Source: an uncultured Prevotella sp. (GTDB lineage Bacteria > Bacteroidota > Bacteroidia > Bacteroidales > Bacteroidaceae). Taken from it: DNA of 14,495 nt. The notes beneath the pieces are model-generated. The model was not told the DNA's origin, ran no database searches, and worked only from the letters and a program-made list of their open reading frames with translations. Each line of letters starts with the position of its first letter. Within the stretch, counting starts at the first letter, position 1. Of the stretch, positions 7,359 to 14,495 are shown piece after piece. The position numbers were made by a program, and so were the translations under genes. The stretch lies in NCBI RefSeq assembly GCF_900549175.1, contig NZ_URNN01000088.1:1-14495 (forward strand). Direction: 5' to 3'.

Positions 7359-10280
7359 GTGAAAAAAAAGACATTGATATTTTTAATGCTTTTCGCCTTC
7401 GTTTTTGTTTGGGCGGAAGTACCTTTCACGTCGTTTGTTGACGGTGGGAAAGGTGCCGGCAATGTCGATTCTACAGGCTTGAAAGATACCCTTCCAGATA
7501 AAGATACGCTGCCGGGTGATTACCGACCGGTCGATTCCCTGTACGGCGACAGCCTTCACGGTGACAAACTTAAGGCAGACACTTTGTTTAAAACAACTTC
7601 CGCCGGGCCCGACACAACAAAGATGGACTCCATGCAGCTGGCCATCTACCGTTACAACAAAGCCATTGACGATTCGCTGGCTTATGACAGCATGAACCGT
7701 AAACGCAAAAACGGTATAGACGCCCCCGTGAAGTATTCGGCAGAAGACTCTCTCGTGTATGAGGCCGGAACGGGAGTGGCCCATCTTTACGGCGACTCGC
7801 ATGTGGAGTATGAGGACATGGATTTGAAGAGCGACCGCATTTATATGAGCATGGACAGCAGCCTGGTGCATGCCACCGGTGCGCGCGACTCATTGGGCAA
7901 TATGTACGGCCTGCCGGTGTTCAAGATGGGTAACGACACGTATGAGAGTGATACAATGGCCTTCAACTTCAAGACGAAGAAGGGCATAATCAACGATGTG
8001 TACACCCAGCAGGAAGACGGATACATGACTGGAGAGCTGTCGAAGCGCAACGAGAAGGGCGAGATATTCATACAGCACGGTCGTTATACCACCTGCGATA
8101 AGGCGCATCCCGACTTCTACATCGCCCTGTCGCGCGGAAAGATGCGCCCCGGAAAGGATGTGGTGTTCGGCCCGGCGTATCTCGTGGTGGCCGACGTGCC
8201 CCTGCCGCTCGCCATCCCCTACGGCTTCTTCCCGTTCTCGAAGAGTTATTCCAGCGGATTCATCATGCCCACATACGGCGATGAAACGGAGCGCGGTTTC
8301 TACCTGCGCGACGGAGGATATTATTTTGCCATAAGCGACAAGATGGACCTCAAGCTCATCGGCGAGATTTACACCAAAGGCTCGTGGGGACTGTCGGCTG
8401 CATCCAATTACCGCAAGCGCTACAAGTTCAGTGGCAGTTTCTACGCAAGCTATCAGAACACTATCAACGGCGAGAAGAACATGCCCGACTATGCGAAGCA
8501 GACCAGCTTCAAGATACAGTGGAGCCACCGGCAGGACGCAAAGGCCAATCCGTTCCGCACATTGTCGGCCAGTGTCAACTTCGCCACGAGCAGCTACGAG
8601 CGCAACAATCTGACGAGTATGTACAATCCGCAGAGTTTCACGCAGAGTACGCGAACATCGTCGGTGAGCATGAGCAACACCTTCTCAAGCATTGGCATGA
8701 CGTTGAGTACCACGATGAACCTCAACCAGAACATGCGTGACTCCACCATAGCCATGACGCTGCCCGACCTGAACATCTCCATCAGCCGCTTCTATCCGTT
8801 CAAGCGCAAGAAGATGGCGGGCAAGGAGCGTTGGTACGAGAAGATTTCGATGAGTTACACCGGACATCTCAGCAACTCTATAACCACGAAAGAAGACAAG
8901 CTGCTGCACTCCAGTCTCACGCGTGACTGGCGCAACGGCATGCAGCACAACATACCCATCAGCGGCAATTTCACGCTGTTCGGCTATCTTAACATAAACC
9001 CGTCGTTCAACTTCACCGACCGTATGTATACCACGAAGATAATGCGTTCGTGGGACGAGGCGGCCATGATGGAGAAGACGGACACCATCGATGGATTCTA
9101 CAACGTGTACAACTGGTCGATGAACGTGAGTGCCTCGACAAAACTGTACGGTACGTACGTGCCGTGGAAGAAGCTCTTCGGCGACAAGATTGTGGCCATA
9201 CGCCACGTCCTGACGCCCCAGGTGAGCTTCAACTATGCGCCTGATTTCAGTTCGCGCCGCTACGGATTCTACGAATCATACCAGAAGACCGATGCCGACG
9301 GCAACGTGTCGCTCGTGGAGTATTCGCCTTATTCCAACGGACTGTACGGCGTGCCCGGACGCGGCAAGACCGGAAGCATATCAATGGACATCTCCAATAA
9401 TCTGGAGATGAAGGTGCGCTCCGACAAAGACTCTACGGGCATGAAGAAGATAAGTCTGATAGACGAACTGGGGGCAAGCATGTCGTATAACATGGCCACC
9501 GACATACGTCCGTGGAGCGACCTGAGCACGCGCCTGCGCCTGAAGCTGACAAAGAGCTACACGTTCAACATGAACGCCGTGTTCGCCACCTATGCCTACG
9601 AGTTGGATGAGAACGGCAATCCCCGTCTGAGCGACCACACCACACTGTACAGTCAGGGCAAGTTCGGACGTTTTCAGGGCATGTCGCAAAACTTGTCGTA
9701 CACACTCGACAACAAGAAGGTGGCCAACTTCTTCAAGTGGCTTCGCGGAGAGAAAGTTGACAAGGACAAGGATGACACCGATGATGATGACTATGATGAC
9801 GAGTACGACCGCGAGACCAACGAGGACAAGACCATGCAGCGCGGACAGCGTGGTGCACGCAAGGAGAACGCCGGCAAGGCCGAGACCGACGAAGACGGAT
9901 ATATGACGTTCAGTGTGCCATGGTCGCTGAGTTTCGGCTACGGCATTTCCATGCGCGAGAATACGGGCGGCAGGTTCGATTACGACAAGATGCGTTACCC
10001 TTACTCCATCACCCAGACTCTCAACTTCAGCGGTAACGTGCGTCTCAGCGACGGATGGAACATCAGTTTTTCGTCGGGATATGATTTTGAGAACAAGAAG
10101 GTGTCAATGACCACGGCGTCGTTGTCGCGCGACCTTCACTGCTTCAACATGTCGTGTTCTGTTGTGCTGTCGCCGTATACGAGTTATAACTTCTCGTTCC
10201 GATGCAATGCCGCCACGCTTACCGACGCCCTCAAATACGACAAGCGCAGCAGTTACAGCAACGCCGTGCGGTGGTATTAG
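7359..10280 (+). CDS. lptD: LptD-like LPS-assembly outer-membrane protein
   Basis: 973 aa. The order is: a signal peptide (KKK, then hydrophobic residues 5-18, likely cleavage after VWA at 19); a disordered linker (about 20-121) with recurring D-[ST]-L tripeptides at 43, 49, 59, 64, 74 and 105; an OstA/LptA-like beta-jellyroll domain (about 122-245); then HPDFYI at 250-255 and VFGPAYLVVADVPLPLAIP at 269-287, typical of LptD; and a long C-terminal beta-barrel ending in aromatic Tyr973, the expected outer-membrane assembly signal. With periplasmic LptA-type proteins it would insert LPS into the outer leaflet. A very acidic low-complexity stretch (about 797-850) probably forms a barrel loop. Only four cysteines are present (246, 928, 933, 949). 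The GTG start is preferred because the next in-frame ATG (residue 9) would remove the Lys-rich n-region. The antiporter gene follows after 50 bp. Confidence 0.85.
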   Translation: MKKKTLIFLMLFAFVFVWAEVPFTSFVDGGKGAGNVDSTGLKDTLPDKDTLPGDYRPVDSLYGDSLHGDKLKADTLFKTTSAGPDTTKMDSMQLAIYRYNKAIDDSLAYDSMNRKRKNGIDAPVKYSAEDSLVYEAGTGVAHLYGDSHVEYEDMDLKSDRIYMSMDSSLVHATGARDSLGNMYGLPVFKMGNDTYESDTMAFNFKTKKGIINDVYTQQEDGYMTGELSKRNEKGEIFIQHGRYTTCDKAHPDFYIALSRGKMRPGKDVVFGPAYLVVADVPLPLAIPYGFFPFSKSYSSGFIMPTYGDETERGFYLRDGGYYFAISDKMDLKLIGEIYTKGSWGLSAASNYRKRYKFSGSFYASYQNTINGEKNMPDYAKQTSFKIQWSHRQDAKANPFRTLSASVNFATSSYERNNLTSMYNPQSFTQSTRTSSVSMSNTFSSIGMTLSTTMNLNQNMRDSTIAMTLPDLNISISRFYPFKRKKMAGKERWYEKISMSYTGHLSNSITTKEDKLLHSSLTRDWRNGMQHNIPISGNFTLFGYLNINPSFNFTDRMYTTKIMRSWDEAAMMEKTDTIDGFYNVYNWSMNVSASTKLYGTYVPWKKLFGDKIVAIRHVLTPQVSFNYAPDFSSRRYGFYESYQKTDADGNVSLVEYSPYSNGLYGVPGRGKTGSISMDISNNLEMKVRSDKDSTGMKKISLIDELGASMSYNMATDIRPWSDLSTRLRLKLTKSYTFNMNAVFATYAYELDENGNPRLSDHTTLYSQGKFGRFQGMSQNLSYTLDNKKVANFFKWLRGEKVDKDKDDTDDDDYDDEYDRETNEDKTMQRGQRGARKENAGKAETDEDGYMTFSVPWSLSFGYGISMRENTGGRFDYDKMRYPYSITQTLNFSGNVRLSDGWNISFSSGYDFENKKVSMTTASLSRDLHCFNMSCSVVLSPYTSYNFSFRCNAATLTDALKYDKRSSYSNAVRWY

Positions 10281-10285
10281 GAACA

Positions 10286-10325
10286 ATAATTAATAATTAA
10301 AAATTAAGAATTAATAATTAAAAAT
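10286..10325. repeat. AT-only repeat tract between lptD and the antiporter gene
   Basis: Iterated AATTAATAATTAA / AAATTAAGAATTAA motifs fill the 50-bp gap. Nearly the same words recur just after the antiporter gene (12581-12611) and, inverted, at 12791-12820. No terminator is visible, so read-through from lptD into the antiporter gene is possible. Confidence 0.7.
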
Positions 10326-10330
10326 ATAGA

Positions 10331-12586
10331 ATGGCAGAATTACCGGAACTTGTGAAGGATCTTGCCCTTATATTGGTTGTCGCAGGAACCGTTACACTTA
10401 TTTTCAAGAAACTCAAGCAGCCGCTTGTGCTGGGATATATCGTCGCCGGATTTCTTGTTAGTCCGCACATGCCGTACACCATGTCGGTGATGGACAGTGC
10501 CGATGTGAAGACCTGGGCAGACATCGGCGTGATATTCCTTTTGTTCTCGCTCGGACTCGATTTCTCGTTCAAGAAGATTATAAAGATGGGTGTGGCTCCG
10601 GTCATAGCGGCCTGTACCATTATCTTCTGCATGATGATGCTGGGCGTAACGGCGGGCAAACTCTTCGGATGGGGGCACATGGACTGCATTTTCCTCGGCG
10701 GCATGCTTGCCATGAGCTCCACCACCATTATATATAAGGCGTTCGATGACCTTGGTCTCAGGCAGCAGCGCTTTGCCGGACTAGTGATGAGCGTGCTCAT
10801 ACTCGAGGACATTCTGGCCATTGTCATGATGGTGATGCTGGCCGCAGTGGCCGGCGGAAGCAATCCCGACGGCGGGCAGATGCTGCGCAGTATGCTCAGC
10901 ATAGGCTTTTTCCTGATATTGTGGTTTGTGGTGGGCATCTTCCTCATACCGATGATGTTGCGTAACGTCCGCAAGCTCATCAACGACGAGACCCTCCTCA
11001 TCGTATCTCTCGGACTGTGCTGCCTTATGGCCGTCATATCCACACAGGTGGGCTTCAGCAGTGCTTTCGGAGCGTTTGTCATGGGCAGCATATTGGCCGA
11101 AACGGTAGAGGCAGACAAGATAATCAAGCTGGTGGAGCCGGTGAAGAATCTCTTCGGCGCCATATTCTTCGTGTCGGTGGGCATGCTTGTCGAGCCGAAG
11201 ATACTTGTGGAATATGCCGTACCGGTGGTTGCCATCGTCCTGACCATCCTTATCGGGCAGGCGGTGCTCGGTTCGTTCGGTTATCTGCTCAGCGGACAGC
11301 CGTTGAAGACAGCCATGAAGTGCGGCTTCTCCATGGCGCAGATAGGCGAGTTTGCCTTCATTATAGCCTCTTTGGGCCTGTCGCTCGGGGTCATCGGCGA
11401 CTTCCTCTATCCGGTGGTTGTGGCCGTGTCGGTCATCACCACATTCCTCACACCTTACATGATGCGTGCCGCCACGCCCTGCTATACCCTGATGGAGCGT
11501 CGGTTGCCCGCGCGGCTTATATCCATGCTCAATCACATCACGCTCAGTCACCCGTCGGCATCGTCGGCAAAGAACAAGTGGAAGAGTTTGATAATGCAGA
11601 TGACGGTCAACGTCGTTATCTACTCCATCCTGTCATTTGCCGTGGTATTCCTCATGCTTTCGTTCTTTCTTCCGTTCGTGCGCCATCTGCTTGTGGGCTG
11701 GCACTGGACGGCCAACTTCATCTGCGGCGCGCTTACGGTGCTCTTCATCTCGCCGTTCCTGCGCGCCATGGTGATGAAGAAGAATCACAGTGAGGAGTTT
11801 AAGGCATTGTGGGCGGAGAGCCGGCTGAACCATCTGCCGCTCATCTTCACCGTCATAGTGCGTGTGGTGATAGCCTGTTCGTTCGTGTTTTACGTTTGCA
11901 ACTACCTGAGCCGCTTTGCCAATGCGCTTATGATAACCATAGCCGTGGCACTTGTCTTTGCCATGGTGCTGTCGCGCAGTCTCAAGCACAGCAGCATAAA
12001 ACTGGAGCGTCTGTTTGTCAAGAACCTGCGTTCGCGTGACATAGAGGCGCAGGTGCGTGGGCGCAAACGTCCGCTGTATGAGGGTCATCTGCTCGACCGT
12101 GATATCCACATGGCCGATGTCGATGTGCCGGCAGATTCGCTTTGGGCCGGCCGCACACTTGCCGAGCTCGGCCTGCGTCAGAAGTTCGGTGTGCATGTAA
12201 GCAGTATCTTGCGTGCCAGCCGCCGCATCAACATCCCCGACGGTGATTCTGTCATTTTCCCTGGTGACAGGATTAGGGTGGTGGGCAGCGACGAACAGCT
12301 CACCAACATGAACAGTGCGCTTATGGAAGAAGTGTATGGCGAAGACCCCGAACTGGAAAAACGTGAGATGAATCTGCGTCAGATAGTCATCACCGGCAGC
12401 AGCCCGTTTGTAGGCAAGACGTTGCGTGAGAGCGGCATCCGCAGCGAGTACAACTGTCTTGTTGTAGGATTGGAAGAAGGCAAGGAGAATCTTTCGCAGG
12501 TAGATCCCGGTTACCGGTTCGAGAAAGGCGACATTCTGTGGATTGTCGGTGAAGAGGAGTCGCTGGGGAAAATCATGGAGAATTAA
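10331..12586 (+). CDS. CPA2-family monovalent cation:proton antiporter with two RCK_C domains
   Basis: 751 aa, inner membrane. Residues 1-380 form the Na+/H+-exchanger (Kef-type) domain with about 12 membrane helices: LFSLGLDFSFKK (71-82), MAMSSTT-like AMSSTTIIYKAF (127-138), the Glu159-Asp160 pair in VLILEDILAIV where KefC-type proteins have Gln-Asp, GFSSAFGAFVMGSILAE (241-257) and GFSMAQIGEFAF (332-343). A second hydrophobic block (about 423-548) adds further helices. The cytosolic tail has two TrkA-C/RCK_C domains (about 586-667 and 681-751) without an NAD-binding RCK_N Rossmann domain. RCK_C domains usually bind ligands that gate transport. A K+ (or Na+)/H+ exchange role in pH and ion balance is inferred from family. 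The ATG has no Shine-Dalgarno, as is common in Bacteroidetes. It follows lptD by 50 bp and converges with pepT. Confidence 0.85.
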   Translation: MAELPELVKDLALILVVAGTVTLIFKKLKQPLVLGYIVAGFLVSPHMPYTMSVMDSADVKTWADIGVIFLLFSLGLDFSFKKIIKMGVAPVIAACTIIFCMMMLGVTAGKLFGWGHMDCIFLGGMLAMSSTTIIYKAFDDLGLRQQRFAGLVMSVLILEDILAIVMMVMLAAVAGGSNPDGGQMLRSMLSIGFFLILWFVVGIFLIPMMLRNVRKLINDETLLIVSLGLCCLMAVISTQVGFSSAFGAFVMGSILAETVEADKIIKLVEPVKNLFGAIFFVSVGMLVEPKILVEYAVPVVAIVLTILIGQAVLGSFGYLLSGQPLKTAMKCGFSMAQIGEFAFIIASLGLSLGVIGDFLYPVVVAVSVITTFLTPYMMRAATPCYTLMERRLPARLISMLNHITLSHPSASSAKNKWKSLIMQMTVNVVIYSILSFAVVFLMLSFFLPFVRHLLVGWHWTANFICGALTVLFISPFLRAMVMKKNHSEEFKALWAESRLNHLPLIFTVIVRVVIACSFVFYVCNYLSRFANALMITIAVALVFAMVLSRSLKHSSIKLERLFVKNLRSRDIEAQVRGRKRPLYEGHLLDRDIHMADVDVPADSLWAGRTLAELGLRQKFGVHVSSILRASRRINIPDGDSVIFPGDRIRVVGSDEQLTNMNSALMEEVYGEDPELEKREMNLRQIVITGSSPFVGKTLRESGIRSEYNCLVVGLEEGKENLSQVDPGYRFEKGDILWIVGEEESLGKIMEN

Positions 12587-12657
12587 TAATTAATAATTAA
12601 GAATTAAAAAAGATAGAACACAGAGAAGGCTGTGCCAAAATTCAATTCTTCCAACCT

Positions 12658-12684
12658 GTAGGGACATATTCTTGTATTTGTCCG
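12658..12684 (+). repeat. REP-like palindromic unit, copy 2
   Basis: A 27-bp unit beginning with GTAG, followed by the imperfect palindrome GGACATATTC...TTGTCC and a final G. It is identical to the units at 5-31 and 12718-12744, which lie in the opposite orientation. Confidence 0.85.
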
Positions 12685-12717
12685 CTCGTAACATGTTGAC
12701 ATTCAACGACTGCTTGA

Positions 12718-12744
12718 CGGACAAATACAAGAATATGTCCCTAC
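12718..12744 (-). repeat. REP-like palindromic unit, copy 3
   Basis: The exact reverse complement of copy 2, separated from it by 33 bp. The head-to-head pair resembles a BIME, in which two inverted REPs flank a short linker. Confidence 0.85.
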
Positions 12745-12824
12745 AATGTGCATGAATCTTATTTTGGTACAGCCTCCTCTGTGTTCTATCTTTTTTAATT
12801 CTTAATTTTTAACTTTTAATTTCC

Positions 12825-14051
12825 TCAGTCGTTATATTCGGCCGTAAGTTCACATATTCTTATTATCACCTCCATGGCTTTTTGCATCGACTGTATGCTT
12901 ACAAACTCGTACGGGCCGTGGAAGTTCACCCCTCCGGCAAAGATGTTGGGGCAGGGCAGACCCTTGAACGACAGTTGTGCGCCGTCGGTTCCGCCGCGGA
13001 TGGGTTTCACCTTCGGTGCCACGCCGCAGTCTTGCATAGCCTTCAGAACGAGGTCGATGACGTGCATGCACGGCTCTATCTTCTCTTTCATGTTGTAGTA
13101 TTGGTCGCGCACTTCGGCCTCCACGGTTCCTTCGCCGTATTTTTCGTTCATCCTTGCCACACACTGCCCGACGAAGTATTTGCGTGCCTCGAACTTCTTG
13201 CGGTCGTGGTCGCGTATGATGTACGACAGAACGGCACCCTCGGTGTTGCTCTTCACGCCCGTGAGATGGTAGAATCCCTGATAGTCTTCGGTGGCCTCCG
13301 GGGTCTCGTCAGCCGGCAGCATGCCAATGAACTCCGCCGCCAAACGGCTCGCGTTGACCATTTTGCCCTTGGCATATCCCGGGTGCACGCTCACGCCCTT
13401 TATCGTTATCTTTGCTCCGGCGGCGTTGAAGTTCTCGAATTCCAGTTCGCCCACGTCGCCGCCGTCCATGGTGTACGCCCATTCGCATCCGAATTTCTCT
13501 ACATCGAAATGGTGTGCGCCCATACCTATTTCCTCGTCGGGGTTGAAAGCCACGCGTATCTTGCCGTGCTTAACCTCCTTGTGGTCGCGCAGCCAGCACA
13601 TGGCCTGCATGATTTCGGCTATGCCGGCCTTGTCATCGGCGCCAAGAAGGGTGTGTCCGTCGGTTACGATGAGGTCTTCGCCCACGTGTGAGAGAAGCTC
13701 GGGGAATTTGGCGGGTGACGATACAATGCCTTCAGACAGTGTTATGTCGCCGCCGTCGTAGTTGGTTACAATGCGTGCCTTTATGCCGGCACCGCTGCAG
13801 TCGGGGCTTGTGTCGTAGTGGCTTATGAATCCTATCGTGGGCACGTCCTTGCCCTTCATGTTCGACGGAAGTGTGGCATAGATATAGCCTTTCTCGTCCA
13901 GTTCCACGTCTTCCAATCCCTCTTGTTCAAGTTCTTTCTTCAGATACTCGGCGAAGATGAGTTGCTTCGGTGTACTGGGCACGCTTTCGCTGTCTTCGGC
14001 AGACTGCGTGTCGAATCCGGTGTAGTTTAAGAATCTTTCGGTAATGTCCAT
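12825..14051 (-). CDS. pepT: Peptidase T (tripeptide aminopeptidase, M20B)
   Basis: 408 aa, the usual length for PepT. The dinuclear-zinc site is complete: His78 and Asp80 in GFISHYDTSPD, Asp139 in LLGADDKAGIAEIM, catalytic Glu173 and ligand Glu174 in NPDEEIGMGAHHFD, Asp196 in YTMDGGDVGELE, and His378 in GGVNFHGPYEF. SVHPGYAKGKMVNA (221-234) and IRGGTDGAQLSFKGLP (351-366) are also family signatures. It removes N-terminal residues from tripeptides in the cytosol, fitting an amino-acid- and peptide-fermenting lifestyle. No signal peptide is present. It is transcribed alone and converges with the antiporter gene; a -7-like box lies 35 bp upstream of the ATG. Confidence 0.95.
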   Translation of the reverse strand: MDITERFLNYTGFDTQSAEDSESVPSTPKQLIFAEYLKKELEQEGLEDVELDEKGYIYATLPSNMKGKDVPTIGFISHYDTSPDCSGAGIKARIVTNYDGGDITLSEGIVSSPAKFPELLSHVGEDLIVTDGHTLLGADDKAGIAEIMQAMCWLRDHKEVKHGKIRVAFNPDEEIGMGAHHFDVEKFGCEWAYTMDGGDVGELEFENFNAAGAKITIKGVSVHPGYAKGKMVNASRLAAEFIGMLPADETPEATEDYQGFYHLTGVKSNTEGAVLSYIIRDHDRKKFEARKYFVGQCVARMNEKYGEGTVEAEVRDQYYNMKEKIEPCMHVIDLVLKAMQDCGVAPKVKPIRGGTDGAQLSFKGLPCPNIFAGGVNFHGPYEFVSIQSMQKAMEVIIRICELTAEYND

Positions 14052-14085
14052 ATATTGTTATTTTAAAAGTTCTTCTTATATTATG

Positions 14086-14093
14086 CAAAGTTA
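14086..14093 (-). promoter_or_regulatory. Putative -7 box for pepT
   Basis: On the minus strand TAACTTTG matches TAnnTTTG, 34 bp upstream of the pepT ATG, which predicts a leader of about 30 nt. The -33 element is not convincing (a TTTT near 14107-14110 at short spacing). Confidence 0.45.
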
Positions 14094-14143
14094 CAACAAA
14101 TCTCTGTAAAAGACTAATAAAAAGGACGGAAAAGCGTTTGAAT

Positions 14144-14257
14144 ATGGGATGGAAGGGCGGATATGCTCGCTGCCCCTGCGGGGGTATCTGTAAATGCGGT
14201 GCGCTTTATACTAAAGTGGCCGCACTTTTTCCCGATTTGGAATATCTTACTACCTGA
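14144..14257 (+). CDS. Doubtful 37-aa cysteine-rich small ORF
   Basis: An ATG-to-TGA frame with four clustered cysteines (RCPCGGICKCG at residues 9-19) and a hydrophobic tail. It lacks a clear ribosome-binding site and overlaps a perfect 6-bp-stem hairpin with a T-run (14213-14230), so it may just be an open frame within a structured repeat. No function can be assigned. Confidence 0.2.
   Translation: MGWKGGYARCPCGGICKCGALYTKVAALFPDLEYLTT
14213..14228 (+). other. Perfect hairpin AAAGTG-GCCG-CACTTT followed by Ts
   Basis: A 6-bp stem with a 4-nt loop, followed by two more Ts, would suit a small terminator on the plus strand, but no gene is seen upstream on that strand. It is nested next to a wider partial inverted repeat (GCGG...CTTTA / TAAAG...CCGC, 14196-14222), so the block has more than one way to fold. 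Confidence 0.4.
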
Positions 14258-14376
14258 TGCCGCTCTTGTTTAATAAATTCTTAAAATTTAACATTTCTTT
14301 TTTCTCGAAATAGAACGGCGGAAATGCCATTTTTGCCTTATTGACTCACCGTTTTTATGTCCCAACCTTGCCTTTA

Positions 14377-14469
14377 GGCCCTCCTTACACTCCGTTTACG
14401 GCGTAATTGCGTTGCAAGTACGGCCTAACTGCAATGCAATTACGGCCTAAACGGAGCAAGAGGAGGGCC
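14377..14469. repeat. 93-bp palindrome built from 22-bp units
   Basis: The 40-bp arms (14377-14416 and 14430-14469) match at 33 positions without gaps around a 13-bp loop. Outer GGCCCTCCT/AGGAGGGCC and inner CTCCGTTTA/TAAACGGAG are perfect. The same stretch also reads as three 22-bp units starting TACGGC at 14397, 14419 and 14441; the first two are similar (TAAnTGC..TGCAA) and the third keeps only TACGGCCTAA. No open frame of note. Confidence 0.8.
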
Positions 14470-14495
14470 TCTCTGCTATATTGACAAATTAACAT

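Larger units (their letters stand above)
12606..12796. terminator. Possible bidirectional terminator formed by the inverted repeat
   Basis: AAAAAAGATAGAACACAGAG (12606-12625) pairs perfectly with its complement at 12777-12796, giving a stem ending in six Ts on either strand. Between two convergent genes this could stop transcripts from both sides. The stem encloses a long structured interior, so it is not a classical compact terminator. Confidence 0.45.
12595..12807. repeat. 213-bp near-perfect inverted repeat (BIME/MITE-like element)
   Basis: The 90-bp arms at 12595-12684 and 12718-12807 align without gaps and with about 10 mismatches, around a 33-bp centre. The innermost 27 bp of each arm is a perfect copy of the REP-like unit; the outer about 46 bp (AT tract plus GATAGAACACAGAG) is also almost perfect; the middle about 15 bp is diverged. 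The centre has its own small stem (GTTGA-CAT-TCAAC, 12695-12707). No open reading frame of note lies inside. It fills nearly all of the 238-bp gap between the convergent antiporter and pepT genes. Confidence 0.9.
14052..14495. other. 444-bp non-coding stretch upstream of pepT to the window end
   Basis: It holds the putative pepT -7 box, a doubtful 37-codon frame, a GC-rich inverted-repeat block near 14173-14228, an AT-rich section (14266-14313), and the 93-bp palindrome at 14377-14469. No tRNA, rRNA or convincing protein gene is seen. Confidence 0.6.

Noticed and set aside
10318..11247. Minus-strand 309-codon frame opposite the antiporter gene
   Set aside because: Rich in Met, Ser, Thr and Ile from the complement of membrane-helix codons; no recognisable domain. 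The plus-strand antiporter explains the region.
12595..12807. CRISPR array or IS-element interpretation of the repeated 27-bp units
   Set aside because: There are only two units here and they are inverted relative to each other. There is one 33-bp spacer, no cas genes, and no transposase frame inside, so a REP/BIME- or MITE-like repeat fits better.

Overview
The window looks like a chromosomal segment of a Bacteroidota (Bacteroidales) genome, most likely Prevotella or a close relative. The evidence is: TAnnTTTG-type -7 promoter boxes upstream of several genes, very few Shine-Dalgarno sequences, a Bacteroidetes-style LptD homologue, moderately GC-rich genes separated by very AT-rich spacers, and a divergent oxaloacetate decarboxylase/pyruvate carboxylase B-type protein. 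The genus is inferred from gene style and was not tested by search.

Layout. 1-62: one copy of a REP-like repeat at the window edge. 72-4488 (minus strand): two overlapping DUF262 (GmrS/ParB-like) genes. The upstream one also carries a DUF1524 HNH nuclease domain, and the downstream one has a large unassigned C-terminal half. This is probably a two-gene restriction or anti-phage module. 4489-4721: divergent promoter region. 4722-6497: carboxyltransferase-family protein with an atypical biotinyl domain, followed by a hairpin. 6638-7174: small HD-domain phosphohydrolase. 7175-7358: spacer with a 21-bp tandem repeat and a -7 box directly in front of the lptD start. 7359-10280: lptD. 10281-10330: AT-repeat spacer. 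10331-12586: CPA2-family cation/proton antiporter with two C-terminal RCK_C domains. 12587-12824: a convergent intergenic gap almost filled by a 213-bp inverted repeat holding two inverted copies of the same REP-like unit seen at the left edge. 12825-14051 (minus): pepT. 14052-14495: non-coding DNA with several inverted repeats, including a 93-bp palindrome built from 22-bp units.

Functionally, oadA-like, HD, lptD, antiporter and pepT look like core metabolic, envelope and ion-homeostasis genes without an obvious shared pathway. The DUF262 pair is the clear accessory element. The most interesting non-coding structure is the REP/BIME-like element. Its units begin with GTAG next to an imperfect palindrome, as known REP sequences mobilised by RAYT (TnpA-REP) transposases do. 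No transposase is present in the window.
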